A stretch of 64,000 nt of DNA from Streptomyces sp. NBC_00193. GTDB lineage: Bacteria; Actinomycetota; Actinomycetes; Streptomycetales; Streptomycetaceae. Below, in pieces: positions 17,562 through 24,909 of this stretch (its first letter is position 1; each line of letters starts with the position of its first letter). The notes under the pieces are model-generated. The model was not told the DNA's origin. It made no database searches and saw only the letters and a list, made by a program, of their open reading frames with translations. The position numbers and the translations under genes are program-made. The DNA lies in NCBI RefSeq assembly GCF_026342735.1, contig NZ_JAPEMM010000001.1, forward strand, positions 4,092,001 through 4,156,000, read 5' to 3'.

Positions 17562-18002
17562 GTGCGCGCCATCCGCCACCGCCGCCGGTCCATACCGGCG
17601 CTCGCCGCCCGCGGCGCCTACCGCCACCTGGTGAAGTTCCAGCAGATAGCCGACGCCAACGGCGGCAACCGCGCCGCCGGCACGCCCGGCGAGGCCCCCG
17701 GGAGCCGGCCACGGCAGCCTTCACCTACACCAGGTCCACCCCGGCCAGGAGGTCCTCCCCCAGCCGAAGCCGAGGGATTCCTGGCTCACGCCGCTCGGTC
17801 GCTCAGCGAGCAACCGAGTCTTCCGCGATCAACACCACCCGGGTTGAAACCAGCCCGGGTGTATGAAGTTGTGTCGGCGAACTACCACGGGGCGGGTGAC
17901 ACGCTGAAGAACATCGACCTCAAGGCCTTCGACACCAACCTGGACGTGATCGCCCACGCGGTGGGCACGTACGCCCAGGACCTGAGCTCGCTGGGGAAAT
18001 AG
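17562..18002 (+). pseudogene. Remnant of a secreted M28 aminopeptidase (catalytic core deleted)
   Basis: An open frame of 146 codons from GTG 17562 with GGGGAG upstream, but the product is two ends of one known enzyme. The start (HLVKFQQIADANGGNRAAGTPG region) matches the beginning of the mature Streptomyces M28 aminopeptidase. The end (NYHGAGDTLKNIDLKAFDTN, then VIAHAVGTYAQDLSSL) matches its C-terminus. Between them are about 60 low-complexity Pro/Gly/Arg residues instead of the ~200-residue zinc domain; no zinc ligands remain. In another frame AFTYTRSTP is visible, suggesting part of the old core is frameshifted. I read it as a decayed gene. An expressed small secreted product is a less likely alternative. 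Confidence 0.75.
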
Positions 18003-18027
18003 ACCCGAGTGCCGGGGGGAAACAGGA

Positions 18028-18055
18028 GGGGCGGTGCTCGTCAGAGCACCGCCCC
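18028..18055. terminator. Bidirectional terminator, M28 remnant / S8 protease
   Basis: GGGGCGGTGCTC (18028-18039) and GAGCACCGCCCC (18044-18055) form a perfect 12-bp stem with a 4-nt loop between convergent stops. Confidence 0.9.
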
Positions 18056-18079
18056 CGCTGTGTTCAGGCTCCTACCGGG

Positions 18080-21000
18080 TTACGGCAGGACCTTCTCGAT
18101 CTGCACGCTGCCGGTGCCGGCGGCGGTGCCGCGGGCGTTGAGCAGCTTGACCTCGCCGAAGAACTGGCGGCCTTCCGGAGCGGCGCTGTTGACCAGCACG
18201 TTCGCGGAGACGGTCGCCGAGGCGCCGTTGGCGAGGTTGACCGCGGCGGCCTCGTCGACCTGGACGGTGCCCAGGGCGGCCGAGTAGTAGACGTCGCGGT
18301 AGTCGTACGTGGTGGAGCCGGACGGGATCGCGTAGCCGAACACCTCGATGGTGTAGGTGCCCGCGGCCGGGTTGACGAGGCTCACGGCCTCCTCGGAGTC
18401 GCCGTCGGCGGAGGAGCCGACCTTGACGCCGTCCTTGTACACGTCCAGGTCGAGGTCGGCGGCGGTGTCGGACACCTTGCCGATCGCGATGTCGAGGCGG
18501 GAGACGCCCTCGCCGATCGTGACCTCGGTGGTGTGGGTCTCACCGGCGGCGATGGTCGGCTTGGCGACCTTCGCGGAGCCGAGCGGACCACCCTGGAGCT
18601 TTCCGCCGGAGATGGCGGCCCCGTCGTTCTTGACGGTCCACTGGACCGGCGCCGGGGTGCCCTGCTTGACCTCGGGCAGGACCTTGACCGCGGGGTCGAA
18701 GGCCGCGCCGAGCACGGAGACGTCCAGCTTGAACGGGTTGTCGAGCAGCGGCGACGTACGGCGCGACTCGACCTCGATCTCCCAGACGCCCGGCTGCGGG
18801 TTCGGGTACGAACGCAGGTCGGGGCGGCACTGGTTGGCCGGGTTGTCGTAGTTCGGGTAGCACTGGGTCGTCGCGCTGTCCTCGACGCCCACACCGTACG
18901 GGTGGATCGAGATGAAGCGCGTCTGGCTGCCCGCCGCGAGTCCGCCGAGGGCGACCTCGAGGGTCTTCGCGCCTGCCGGGACGGTCACGAAGTACGACTT
19001 GTGGCTGTTGCGCTGCACGGAGGAGGTGTCCGAGTAGCTGTACGAGGGCTTCGCCAGCGGGGTCGAGACGACGACCGTGGAGAGGATCTGCTTGTCGATG
19101 CCCTCGGTGAAGGGGTCGTCGAGCTGCAGGATGCCGCTGTGGACGCCGGCCGTCTTGGCCTTGGCCTCGACCTTGATGGTGACCGGCTTGTTCAGCGGCA
19201 GGGTGACGTAGTCGTAGCCGCCGAGGATCTTGAACGTGCCGTCGTTGTTCCGCCAGCTGAGCTGGTGGAAGGTGCCGTACTTGACGCCCGTGGTGCGGGT
19301 GACGACGACGTCGTAGACCTTCTTCTGGCCGACCTTCAGGCCGCCCTCGCGGTCGTAGACGCCGGTGCCGAAGCCCGGGGTCTTCAGGAACTGGTCGATC
19401 GCGGTGTCGACCGGGGCCTTGACGGTGAAGTCGTTGGCCTTCGCGCCGCGCTGGATGGACTCCCACGCGCCGGGGATGTTGATCAGGCCCGCGCCCTGGG
19501 CGTGCGCCGGGACGTCATCGATCTTCTTCGCGCTGCTGGTGAGCGCGATGCGCAGGTTCGCCGGGGTGAGGGCGATCTTCTGCTGCTTGGCGGCCGAGAT
19601 CAGCAGGGCGCTGGCGCCCGCCGCCTGCGGCGAGGACATCGAGGTGCCCTGGAGCATGCCGTAACCGGCCGGCAGGGTGTAGCCGGCCTCCTTCACCGGT
19701 GCGCCGGGCAGCCAGGTCTGGATGGTGTTGATCGACGCGCCGGGGGCGGTGATCGTCGGCGTGAAGCCGCCGTCCTCGCGCGGACCGCGGGAGGAGAAGG
19801 GGAACATGTTGTACTTCTTGGTCACGCCGGAGCCGTAGTTGGCCGCCCAGGTCTCCTTGGAGACCGCCGCACCCACGGAGATGACCTTGTCCGCGAGACC
19901 GGGGTCGCCGATGGTGTTGATGCCGGGGCCCTCGTTGCCCGCCGAGATGACGAGCTGGACACCGTAGGTGTCGATGAGGTTCTTGTAGAGCTCGGAGCGC
20001 GCGTTGTTGCCGTCGTTCAGGGCCGGCAGGCCGCCGATCGACATGTTGACGATGTCCACGCCGCGGTTGACGACGAGGTCGATCATGCCCTCGGTCAGCG
20101 CGATGTTGGTGCAGCCGCCGGACCAGGAGCAGGCGCGCGAGGAGACGAGCTTGGCGCCGGGCGCCTCGCCGTTCATCGCCCCGCCGAACAGGCCGTTGGC
20201 GGCGGTGATGCCCGCGACGTGCGTGCCGTGCTCGGACTCGATGATGCCGACGTTGACGAAGTCGGCCTTCTTGCCGACCCAGTCACCGCCCAGCGGGTCC
20301 ATCGGGACGTCCTTGCGGATCTCGATCACGAACGGGATGCGCTCGGCGACCTCGGTCGCCGGGTTGTCCGTGCCGAAGTAGCCGATCTGGTAGCCGTCCT
20401 TGTACGGCTTCATCGGCTCGTTGTTCGTGAAGTCGTTGTCCTGGTCGGTGTCGACGCGGACGGTCCCGGCGACCGGGTCGTAGAGCAGGCCGAACCGGTC
20501 GGTGGTGTCCCCGTCCCGGTTGACGTCGCCCTTCATGTCGCCGTTGGCGGTGATCGACTCGGTGAAACGGCTCCACTGGAACGAGCCCTCGGGGGCCTTC
20601 CAGCTGCCGCCGCCCGCGGTGAAGGTGCCGCCGGCGACCGGGGTGATCTGGGCACGCCAGGTGGCGTCGCCGTCGGTGATCGGGTCGGTCGCGGTGACCC
20701 AGTCGACGATCTTGCGCTCGCCGGTGGTGGTCTTCTGGAGCGCCGGGTGGCCGAGGTCGACGCCCGAGTCCATGATGCCGATGGTCACGCCGCGGCCGTC
20801 GGCCGTCGGGTTCTTCTTGAGGAAGTCCAGTGCACCGGTCTCGAAGGACGGGTTGTACGGGTTCTTCGCCGGGGTGTTCTTGCCCGGCCCGGGGTAGGTC
20901 TCGGCGGCGGTCCGCTTCACCGTCCCCGTCTCGCGGTCCGCGTCCGGACGGGGGTCCGGCAGCTGGATCTCGTGCCGCAGGTCGATGCCGTGCACGGAGG

Positions 21001-21397
21001 ACAGCTTGGCGGCCGCCTTCAGCGCGGCCTCCGCCTTGTCGATCGGCAGGGTGGCGCGCACGTAGCCGAGCTTGTCGTACGTCTGGCCCACCGAGGCGCC
21101 CTGGACGTCGTCGAGCTGCTTGGCCACCTGCTGGGTCTCGCCGGGGGCCGTCGCGACCATGACCGTGACGGTCTTCTCGCCCTTGGTCTTGGCTTCCTGC
21201 AGCAGTTCGGCGTCGGCAGAGCCGAGCTTCTCGTCGGCGGACTTCACCGCAGGGTTGGGCGCGGGGGTATTCGAGCCGGTAGCCGCGAAGACGGGCATGG
21301 CGCCGGTGGCCGCGAGGGCGGCCACCAGGCCGGCCGCGGCCGCGACGCGCGCGGCGCGTCGGGCCCCGGATATGGAGCTGGGGGAGTCGAGGGTCAT
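18080..21397 (-). CDS. Secreted S8 (subtilisin-like) serine protease, 1105 aa
   Basis: Start ATG 21397 is chosen because AGGG lies 6 nt upstream; ATG 21403 is an alternative. A signal peptide ends near GAMPVFA and a propeptide-like region follows to about residue 150. Catalytic residues are Asp210 (GIMDSG), His390 (EHGTHVAG), oxyanion Asn488 (SAGNEGPG) and Ser586 (GTSMSSP). The Asp-His distance is about 180 residues, because of an inserted segment containing Asp/Asn-rich, calcium-site-like stretches (GDVNRDGDTTD, DTDQDNDFTNNE). The C-terminal ~450 residues look like beta-sandwich domains, including a pre-peptidase C-terminal-like region. It probably digests extracellular protein. Confidence 0.92.
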   Translation of the reverse strand: MTLDSPSSISGARRAARVAAAAGLVAALAATGAMPVFAATGSNTPAPNPAVKSADEKLGSADAELLQEAKTKGEKTVTVMVATAPGETQQVAKQLDDVQGASVGQTYDKLGYVRATLPIDKAEAALKAAAKLSSVHGIDLRHEIQLPDPRPDADRETGTVKRTAAETYPGPGKNTPAKNPYNPSFETGALDFLKKNPTADGRGVTIGIMDSGVDLGHPALQKTTTGERKIVDWVTATDPITDGDATWRAQITPVAGGTFTAGGGSWKAPEGSFQWSRFTESITANGDMKGDVNRDGDTTDRFGLLYDPVAGTVRVDTDQDNDFTNNEPMKPYKDGYQIGYFGTDNPATEVAERIPFVIEIRKDVPMDPLGGDWVGKKADFVNVGIIESEHGTHVAGITAANGLFGGAMNGEAPGAKLVSSRACSWSGGCTNIALTEGMIDLVVNRGVDIVNMSIGGLPALNDGNNARSELYKNLIDTYGVQLVISAGNEGPGINTIGDPGLADKVISVGAAVSKETWAANYGSGVTKKYNMFPFSSRGPREDGGFTPTITAPGASINTIQTWLPGAPVKEAGYTLPAGYGMLQGTSMSSPQAAGASALLISAAKQQKIALTPANLRIALTSSAKKIDDVPAHAQGAGLINIPGAWESIQRGAKANDFTVKAPVDTAIDQFLKTPGFGTGVYDREGGLKVGQKKVYDVVVTRTTGVKYGTFHQLSWRNNDGTFKILGGYDYVTLPLNKPVTIKVEAKAKTAGVHSGILQLDDPFTEGIDKQILSTVVVSTPLAKPSYSYSDTSSVQRNSHKSYFVTVPAGAKTLEVALGGLAAGSQTRFISIHPYGVGVEDSATTQCYPNYDNPANQCRPDLRSYPNPQPGVWEIEVESRRTSPLLDNPFKLDVSVLGAAFDPAVKVLPEVKQGTPAPVQWTVKNDGAAISGGKLQGGPLGSAKVAKPTIAAGETHTTEVTIGEGVSRLDIAIGKVSDTAADLDLDVYKDGVKVGSSADGDSEEAVSLVNPAAGTYTIEVFGYAIPSGSTTYDYRDVYYSAALGTVQVDEAAAVNLANGASATVSANVLVNSAAPEGRQFFGEVKLLNARGTAAGTGSVQIEKVLP

Positions 21398-21670
21398 CAG
21401 CATCCCTGGCTAAGTGAAAGGTACGGTCCGGATTTCGGTGCCGGATGACCGGTCAGCCTCGCGTAAGTGACAGCTCTTTGGGGAGAGTTGTCACGGACCG
21501 ATACCTGCCGTGGCGGACTCCCGCCAGCTCGGGGCATACGCCAGAAGGCCCGTACCGGAATGAACCGGTGCGAACCTTCGGGGTGGAACATGGATTTGTA
21601 GACTTCCCGACCGTGCGTCAGGGCTCGGGCGGCGCCCGGTCTCAGATCGGGTGTGACAACTTCGGCGCGT

Positions 21671-22258
21671 TCAGCGCTCGCGCGTGCGCGCGTAATGGCG
21701 GGATGCTTTCGCCCGGTTTCCGCAGGCCGACATCGAGCACCAGCGCCGGGTGCCGTTGCGCGAGATGTCGTGGAAGTGCAGCACGCAGGTCTCGGAGGCG
21801 CACTTGCGGATCCGGCCGGGGTCGGAGCCCAGCAGCTCCAGGTAGTCGCGGGCGGCCGTCCAGGCCGGACCCCAGGTCGGGTCGTCGAACTCCGTCCGCT
21901 CGCCCGGCCCTTCGGCGGTCAGGGTCGCCCGGATCCGGCCGTGCTCCAGGACGGCGTCGACCAGGGTGCGGGCGCTCTCGTCGGCCGGGTCCGCGACCGC
22001 GCGGGCCAGTGCCTCGCGGGCGGTGAGCAGGTGGACCAGGGTCGCGGCGTCGGCGCGGAAGCGGCCGGCCAGGCCGGCGCTCTCCAGCCAGATCGCGAGC
22101 CCTTCGACGCGGGTGAGTCCGAAGGCCCCGGCGAAGAGGTCGACGCGCTCGCCCTCCTGGACCCACCGGGTGTTCAGCAGGTCCAGGGCCACCGGTTCCC
22201 CGGTCAGGGGCCGTGGGTCCGTCGCCTTCTCCGCCGTCGTCTCGTCCGCCGCCGTCAT
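21671..22258 (-). CDS. CGNR zinc-finger (ABATE-domain) putative regulator
   Basis: 195 aa from ATG 22258. The N-terminal ABATE-type domain starts GEPVALDLLNTRWVQEGERV. The C-terminal zinc finger has Cys residues in KCASETCVLHFHDISRNGTR and CSMSACGNRAKASRHYAR, including the signature CGNR. Proteins of this type are presumed DNA-binding regulators. It diverges from a VOC/PNPOx-like gene pair, and the intergenic region contains two CTAACCC direct repeats plus an inverted GGTTAG copy, consistent with autoregulation and control of the pair. That link is inferred. Confidence 0.88.
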   Translation of the reverse strand: MTAADETTAEKATDPRPLTGEPVALDLLNTRWVQEGERVDLFAGAFGLTRVEGLAIWLESAGLAGRFRADAATLVHLLTAREALARAVADPADESARTLVDAVLEHGRIRATLTAEGPGERTEFDDPTWGPAWTAARDYLELLGSDPGRIRKCASETCVLHFHDISRNGTRRWCSMSACGNRAKASRHYARTRER

Positions 22259-22302
22259 GTCCGCCTCCTCGTGGCACTAACCCCTCAAGAGTACGTGAGC
22301 GG

Positions 22303-22331
22303 TTGACTCTCGATCGCCTAACCCTTAATCT
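22303..22331 (+). promoter_or_regulatory. Predicted sigma-70-type promoter of the VOC gene
   Basis: TTGACT (22303-22308) and TAATCT (22326-22331) are separated by exactly 17 bp. This is a near-consensus housekeeping promoter whose likely start point lies about 40 bp before the GTG. A CTAACCC repeat lies inside the spacer, where a repressor would block polymerase. Confidence 0.7.
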
Positions 22332-22377
22332 CGGTTTAGAAGGTTAGAGATTGAGTAGTTCTGGGGAAGGAACCGTT

Positions 22378-22836
22378 GTGACGACCGTCATCAGCAAGCT
22401 GCGCACCGGCCACGTGGGCCTGAACGTCACGGATCTCGACCGGTCGCTCGTCTTCTACCGGGACGGGCTCGGCTTCGAGCTGCTCGGCGAGGGCAAGGAG
22501 GAGGACCGGCGCTTCGCCTTCCTCGGCCAGGACGGCGAGCTCGTGCTCACCTTGTGGCAGCAGGCCGAGGGGGCCTACGCACCCGGCGCGGCCGGACTGC
22601 ACCACCTCGCGCTGTCCGCGGACGCGATCGAAGAGGTCAGGGCGTACGAGGAGCGGCTGCGCGGTCTGGGCGTCGATTTCGCCTACGAGGGGGTCGTCGC
22701 CCACGGCGAAGGGGCGGCCTCCGGCGGGATCTTCTTCCACGACCCCGACGGGACCCGTCTGGAGATCTCCGTGCCGAGCGGCGCCGAAGGCGCCGAGGCT
22801 CCCACCGCTGGGGCCCCGACCTGCGGGTTCTTCTAA
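22378..22836 (+). CDS. VOC-family (glyoxalase/bleomycin-resistance-like) protein
   Basis: 152 aa from GTG 22378 (AAGGA upstream). Single-module vicinal-oxygen-chelate fold: KLRTGHVGLNVTDLDRSLVF gives the first metal His, GLHHLALSADAIEEV the second, and GGIFFHDPDGTRLEISVPSG the terminal Glu. Such proteins are small metalloenzymes or binding proteins for antibiotics or reactive aldehydes; the substrate is unknown. Its TAA overlaps the ATG of the next gene by one base, so the two are translationally coupled. The CGNR gene is divergent. Confidence 0.9.
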   Translation: MTTVISKLRTGHVGLNVTDLDRSLVFYRDGLGFELLGEGKEEDRRFAFLGQDGELVLTLWQQAEGAYAPGAAGLHHLALSADAIEEVRAYEERLRGLGVDFAYEGVVAHGEGAASGGIFFHDPDGTRLEISVPSGAEGAEAPTAGAPTCGFF

Positions 22837-23714
22837 TGTCCGGGTACCACTGGGGCTCGCTGGCCATCCAGGAGCGGGTCGGTGTCCGCGAGCACGCCGT
22901 GCACGTCGGCCAGTCCATCACCCCGCACATCAAGGACGTGGCGGCGGCCTTCCTGGGGCTGCAGCCGCACCTGGTCGTCGGCGCGGCCGATCCGGGAGGT
23001 CTGCTCTGGGCCTCACTGCTGACCGGCGCCCCCGGGTTCGTACGGGCCACCGGGCCGGACCGGATCGCGGTCAAGGGAGGCATCCCCGAGGGCGATCCGC
23101 TCGCCGAGGCGCTGGCCACCGCCGGCACCCGGGTCGGGACCATCTCCCTCGACCCGCGCACCCGGCGCCGGATGCGGCTGGGCGGAACCCTGGAGGTGAC
23201 CCCCGGCGGGTTCGCGCTGTCGGCGGAACGGGTCTTCGCCAACTGCCCCAAGTACCTCCAGAAGCGGCAGCCTGTCCAGCTCGTCGCCGAAGGAGCCGGT
23301 GTCGTGCGGCGCGGGGACGCGCTCACCCCCGACCAGGAACGGGCCGTCCGCGCCGCCGACACCTTCTTCGTCGCCACCTCCGCGGGGGCGGACGGGGCCG
23401 ACGCGAGCCACCGGGGCGGAATGCCGGGCTTCGTCGAGGTGCTGTCCCCGACCGAACTGGCCTGGCCGGACTACGCGGGCAACGCGATGTTCCTGACGCT
23501 GGGGAACCTGCTGGCGGACCCGCGGGCCGGGCTGCTGTTCCCGGACTGGGAGAGCGGGGCGCTGCTCCAGCTCAGCGGGCGGGCCGAGCCCGAGTTCGGG
23601 GCGGGCGGGGACCGGCGGGTGCGCTTCCGGATCGAGTCCGTGGTGGAGAGCGTGCACCCGGGGCGGCTGGTGTGGAGCGCCCCGGAGTACTCGCCGGCCA
23701 ATCCTGCGCTGTAG
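22836..23714 (+). CDS. Pyridoxamine 5'-phosphate oxidase-like flavin-binding protein
   Basis: 292 aa from ATG 22836, overlapping the VOC stop codon. An N-terminal domain (RVGVREHAVHVGQSI, VVGAADPGGLLWASLLTG) and a C-terminal PNPOx-like split barrel are visible. The latter includes FFVATSAGADGADASHRGGM, GNAMFLTLGNLLADPRAGLL and FPDWESGALLQLSGRAE, the usual phosphate/flavin-contacting strand pattern. The family binds FMN, F420 or haem and typically oxidises or reduces small molecules; cofactor and substrate cannot be read. Coupling to the VOC protein suggests a joint detoxification or modification role. Confidence 0.85.
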   Translation: MSGYHWGSLAIQERVGVREHAVHVGQSITPHIKDVAAAFLGLQPHLVVGAADPGGLLWASLLTGAPGFVRATGPDRIAVKGGIPEGDPLAEALATAGTRVGTISLDPRTRRRMRLGGTLEVTPGGFALSAERVFANCPKYLQKRQPVQLVAEGAGVVRRGDALTPDQERAVRAADTFFVATSAGADGADASHRGGMPGFVEVLSPTELAWPDYAGNAMFLTLGNLLADPRAGLLFPDWESGALLQLSGRAEPEFGAGGDRRVRFRIESVVESVHPGRLVWSAPEYSPANPAL

Positions 23715-23719
23715 GGCCG

Positions 23720-24679
23720 TCACCTGGGCAGGACGACGAGGTAGGCGGCGGGCTCGCGGTCGGCGGACGCCGTCAGGGCGGTCCGTACGACCGCGGCCTG
23801 CTGCTCGGGCCAGTCGCGGAGCTTGCGCGGGGTGATGTGCAGGACGGTCACCCCGCACCGCTCCAGGGTCTCCCGCTTGCGGACGGACTCCGTCCACGCC
23901 TCGTCCTCGCCCTGGCGCGGGGCCCGGGTGTCGATCTCGATGGCCACCGCCTGCTCCGGCCAGTACGCGTCGACCCCGCCCAGGTGCGGGCCGCCGGGCA
24001 GCCGCAGGTCCACGTTCCAGACGGGCTCGGGGAGTTCGAAGCCCCGTACGAGCTGGTACAGCCGGTCCTCGGCGATGGCCCGGCCCTCGGCGAGCAGCGA
24101 TTCGACGGCGTCCACCACGTGCGGGCGGTTCAGCAGCCGGGCCACCGTCAGCTCCCGCACCACGGCGGCCGGTTCGCAGTGCCCGCCGCGGACGGCTTCG
24201 CTGAGCAGACGGCGCACCGTACCGGCGTCGGAGAGGTGGGCGACGGCGTCGGCGACGGCGCGGGCGACGGGGGCGACGGGCAGCCCGGTGACCTCCATGG
24301 GCCGGGGCGGGGTGTGCGTCCGGACGATGCGGACCTGTCCGGCGGAACGCAGCCGGCGGGTGTTCGGGACGAGCACGTCGATCTGGGGGAGGCCGAGCAG
24401 GGCGGGGGCGGAGGAGAACCGGTACAGGGCGAGGGCGGCCAGCCCGGTGATCATGACCTCGTCCCCGCGCCGCCCGGCGTACAGGAGCGCCGCGTGCAGC
24501 CGCTCCTCGCTCGTCGCGGGCCCGGAATGGAGCAGGAACACCCCCGGCAGGATCTGCTGCCAGGACCGCTCGGCGGCGTCGGAGGCGGTGACCCCGTGCT
24601 CGCGGAGCTGGGCCAGCGACAGCACGCGGGGGCGGTTGTCGGTGAGGTGGGCGAGGGGGAGGGGTGCGTTGTGGTTCAT
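23720..24679 (-). CDS. Orphan AbiEi-antitoxin-like / DUF559 nuclease-fold protein
   Basis: 319 aa from ATG 24679. The N-terminus resembles the winged helix plus core of type IV antitoxins (VLSLAQLREHGVTASDAAER, ILPGVFLLHSGPATSEERLH, then ITGLAALALYRFSSAPALLG). The C-terminus has a vestigial PD-(D/E)xK/Vsr-like fold (GGVDAYWPEQAVAIEIDTRA, ending VTVLHITPRKLRDWPE). This fusion is common and single-copy in actinomycetes, usually without an adjacent AbiEii toxin; none is present here. Function unknown; a toxin-antitoxin role is not supported by the neighbourhood. It converges on the PNPOx gene with only 5 bp between stops. Confidence 0.75.
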   Translation of the reverse strand: MNHNAPLPLAHLTDNRPRVLSLAQLREHGVTASDAAERSWQQILPGVFLLHSGPATSEERLHAALLYAGRRGDEVMITGLAALALYRFSSAPALLGLPQIDVLVPNTRRLRSAGQVRIVRTHTPPRPMEVTGLPVAPVARAVADAVAHLSDAGTVRRLLSEAVRGGHCEPAAVVRELTVARLLNRPHVVDAVESLLAEGRAIAEDRLYQLVRGFELPEPVWNVDLRLPGGPHLGGVDAYWPEQAVAIEIDTRAPRQGEDEAWTESVRKRETLERCGVTVLHITPRKLRDWPEQQAAVVRTALTASADREPAAYLVVLPR

Positions 24680-24800
24680 GACGCTGAGATTCCCTCAGGC
24701 CATGGCCTCGCTAACCCCTGTTACACATCCGTCGGCAAATCGGGACAAGACGGGGCTAAAGTACGGACGTTCGACTGCCGATGGCATGCGCCGCTCGGAG

Positions 24801-24909
24801 GCCGGCGAGGCTGGATTTTCCAGCCCCGCCGGCGTTTGAGGCGCGGGGTCTGGGGCGGAGCCCCAGGGAACGGCGGAAGGGCGGGTAGGGGACAGCCCCG
24901 CAGGGCTAG
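24801..24909. repeat. Dispersed composite GC-rich repeat, copy C
   Basis: Starts with the hairpin GCCGGCGAGGCTGG / CCAGCCCCGCCGGC (24801-24833). It continues through GGCGTTTGAGGCGCGGGG, a TCTGGGGCGGAGCCCCAG element and the GGCGGAAGGGCGGGTAGGGG module, and ends on the stop codon of the second pepN gene. It is the simplest, least rearranged copy in the window. Confidence 0.85.

Noticed and set aside
18533..21448. 971-codon forward frame across the protease gene
   Set aside because: Arg/Val/Gly-biased translation with no recognisable domain; fully antisense to a gene with clear subtilase motifs.
23720..24679. Toxin-antitoxin or defence island around the AbiEi-like gene
   Set aside because: No toxin, restriction or phage-related gene within several kb; neighbours are housekeeping or detoxification genes.
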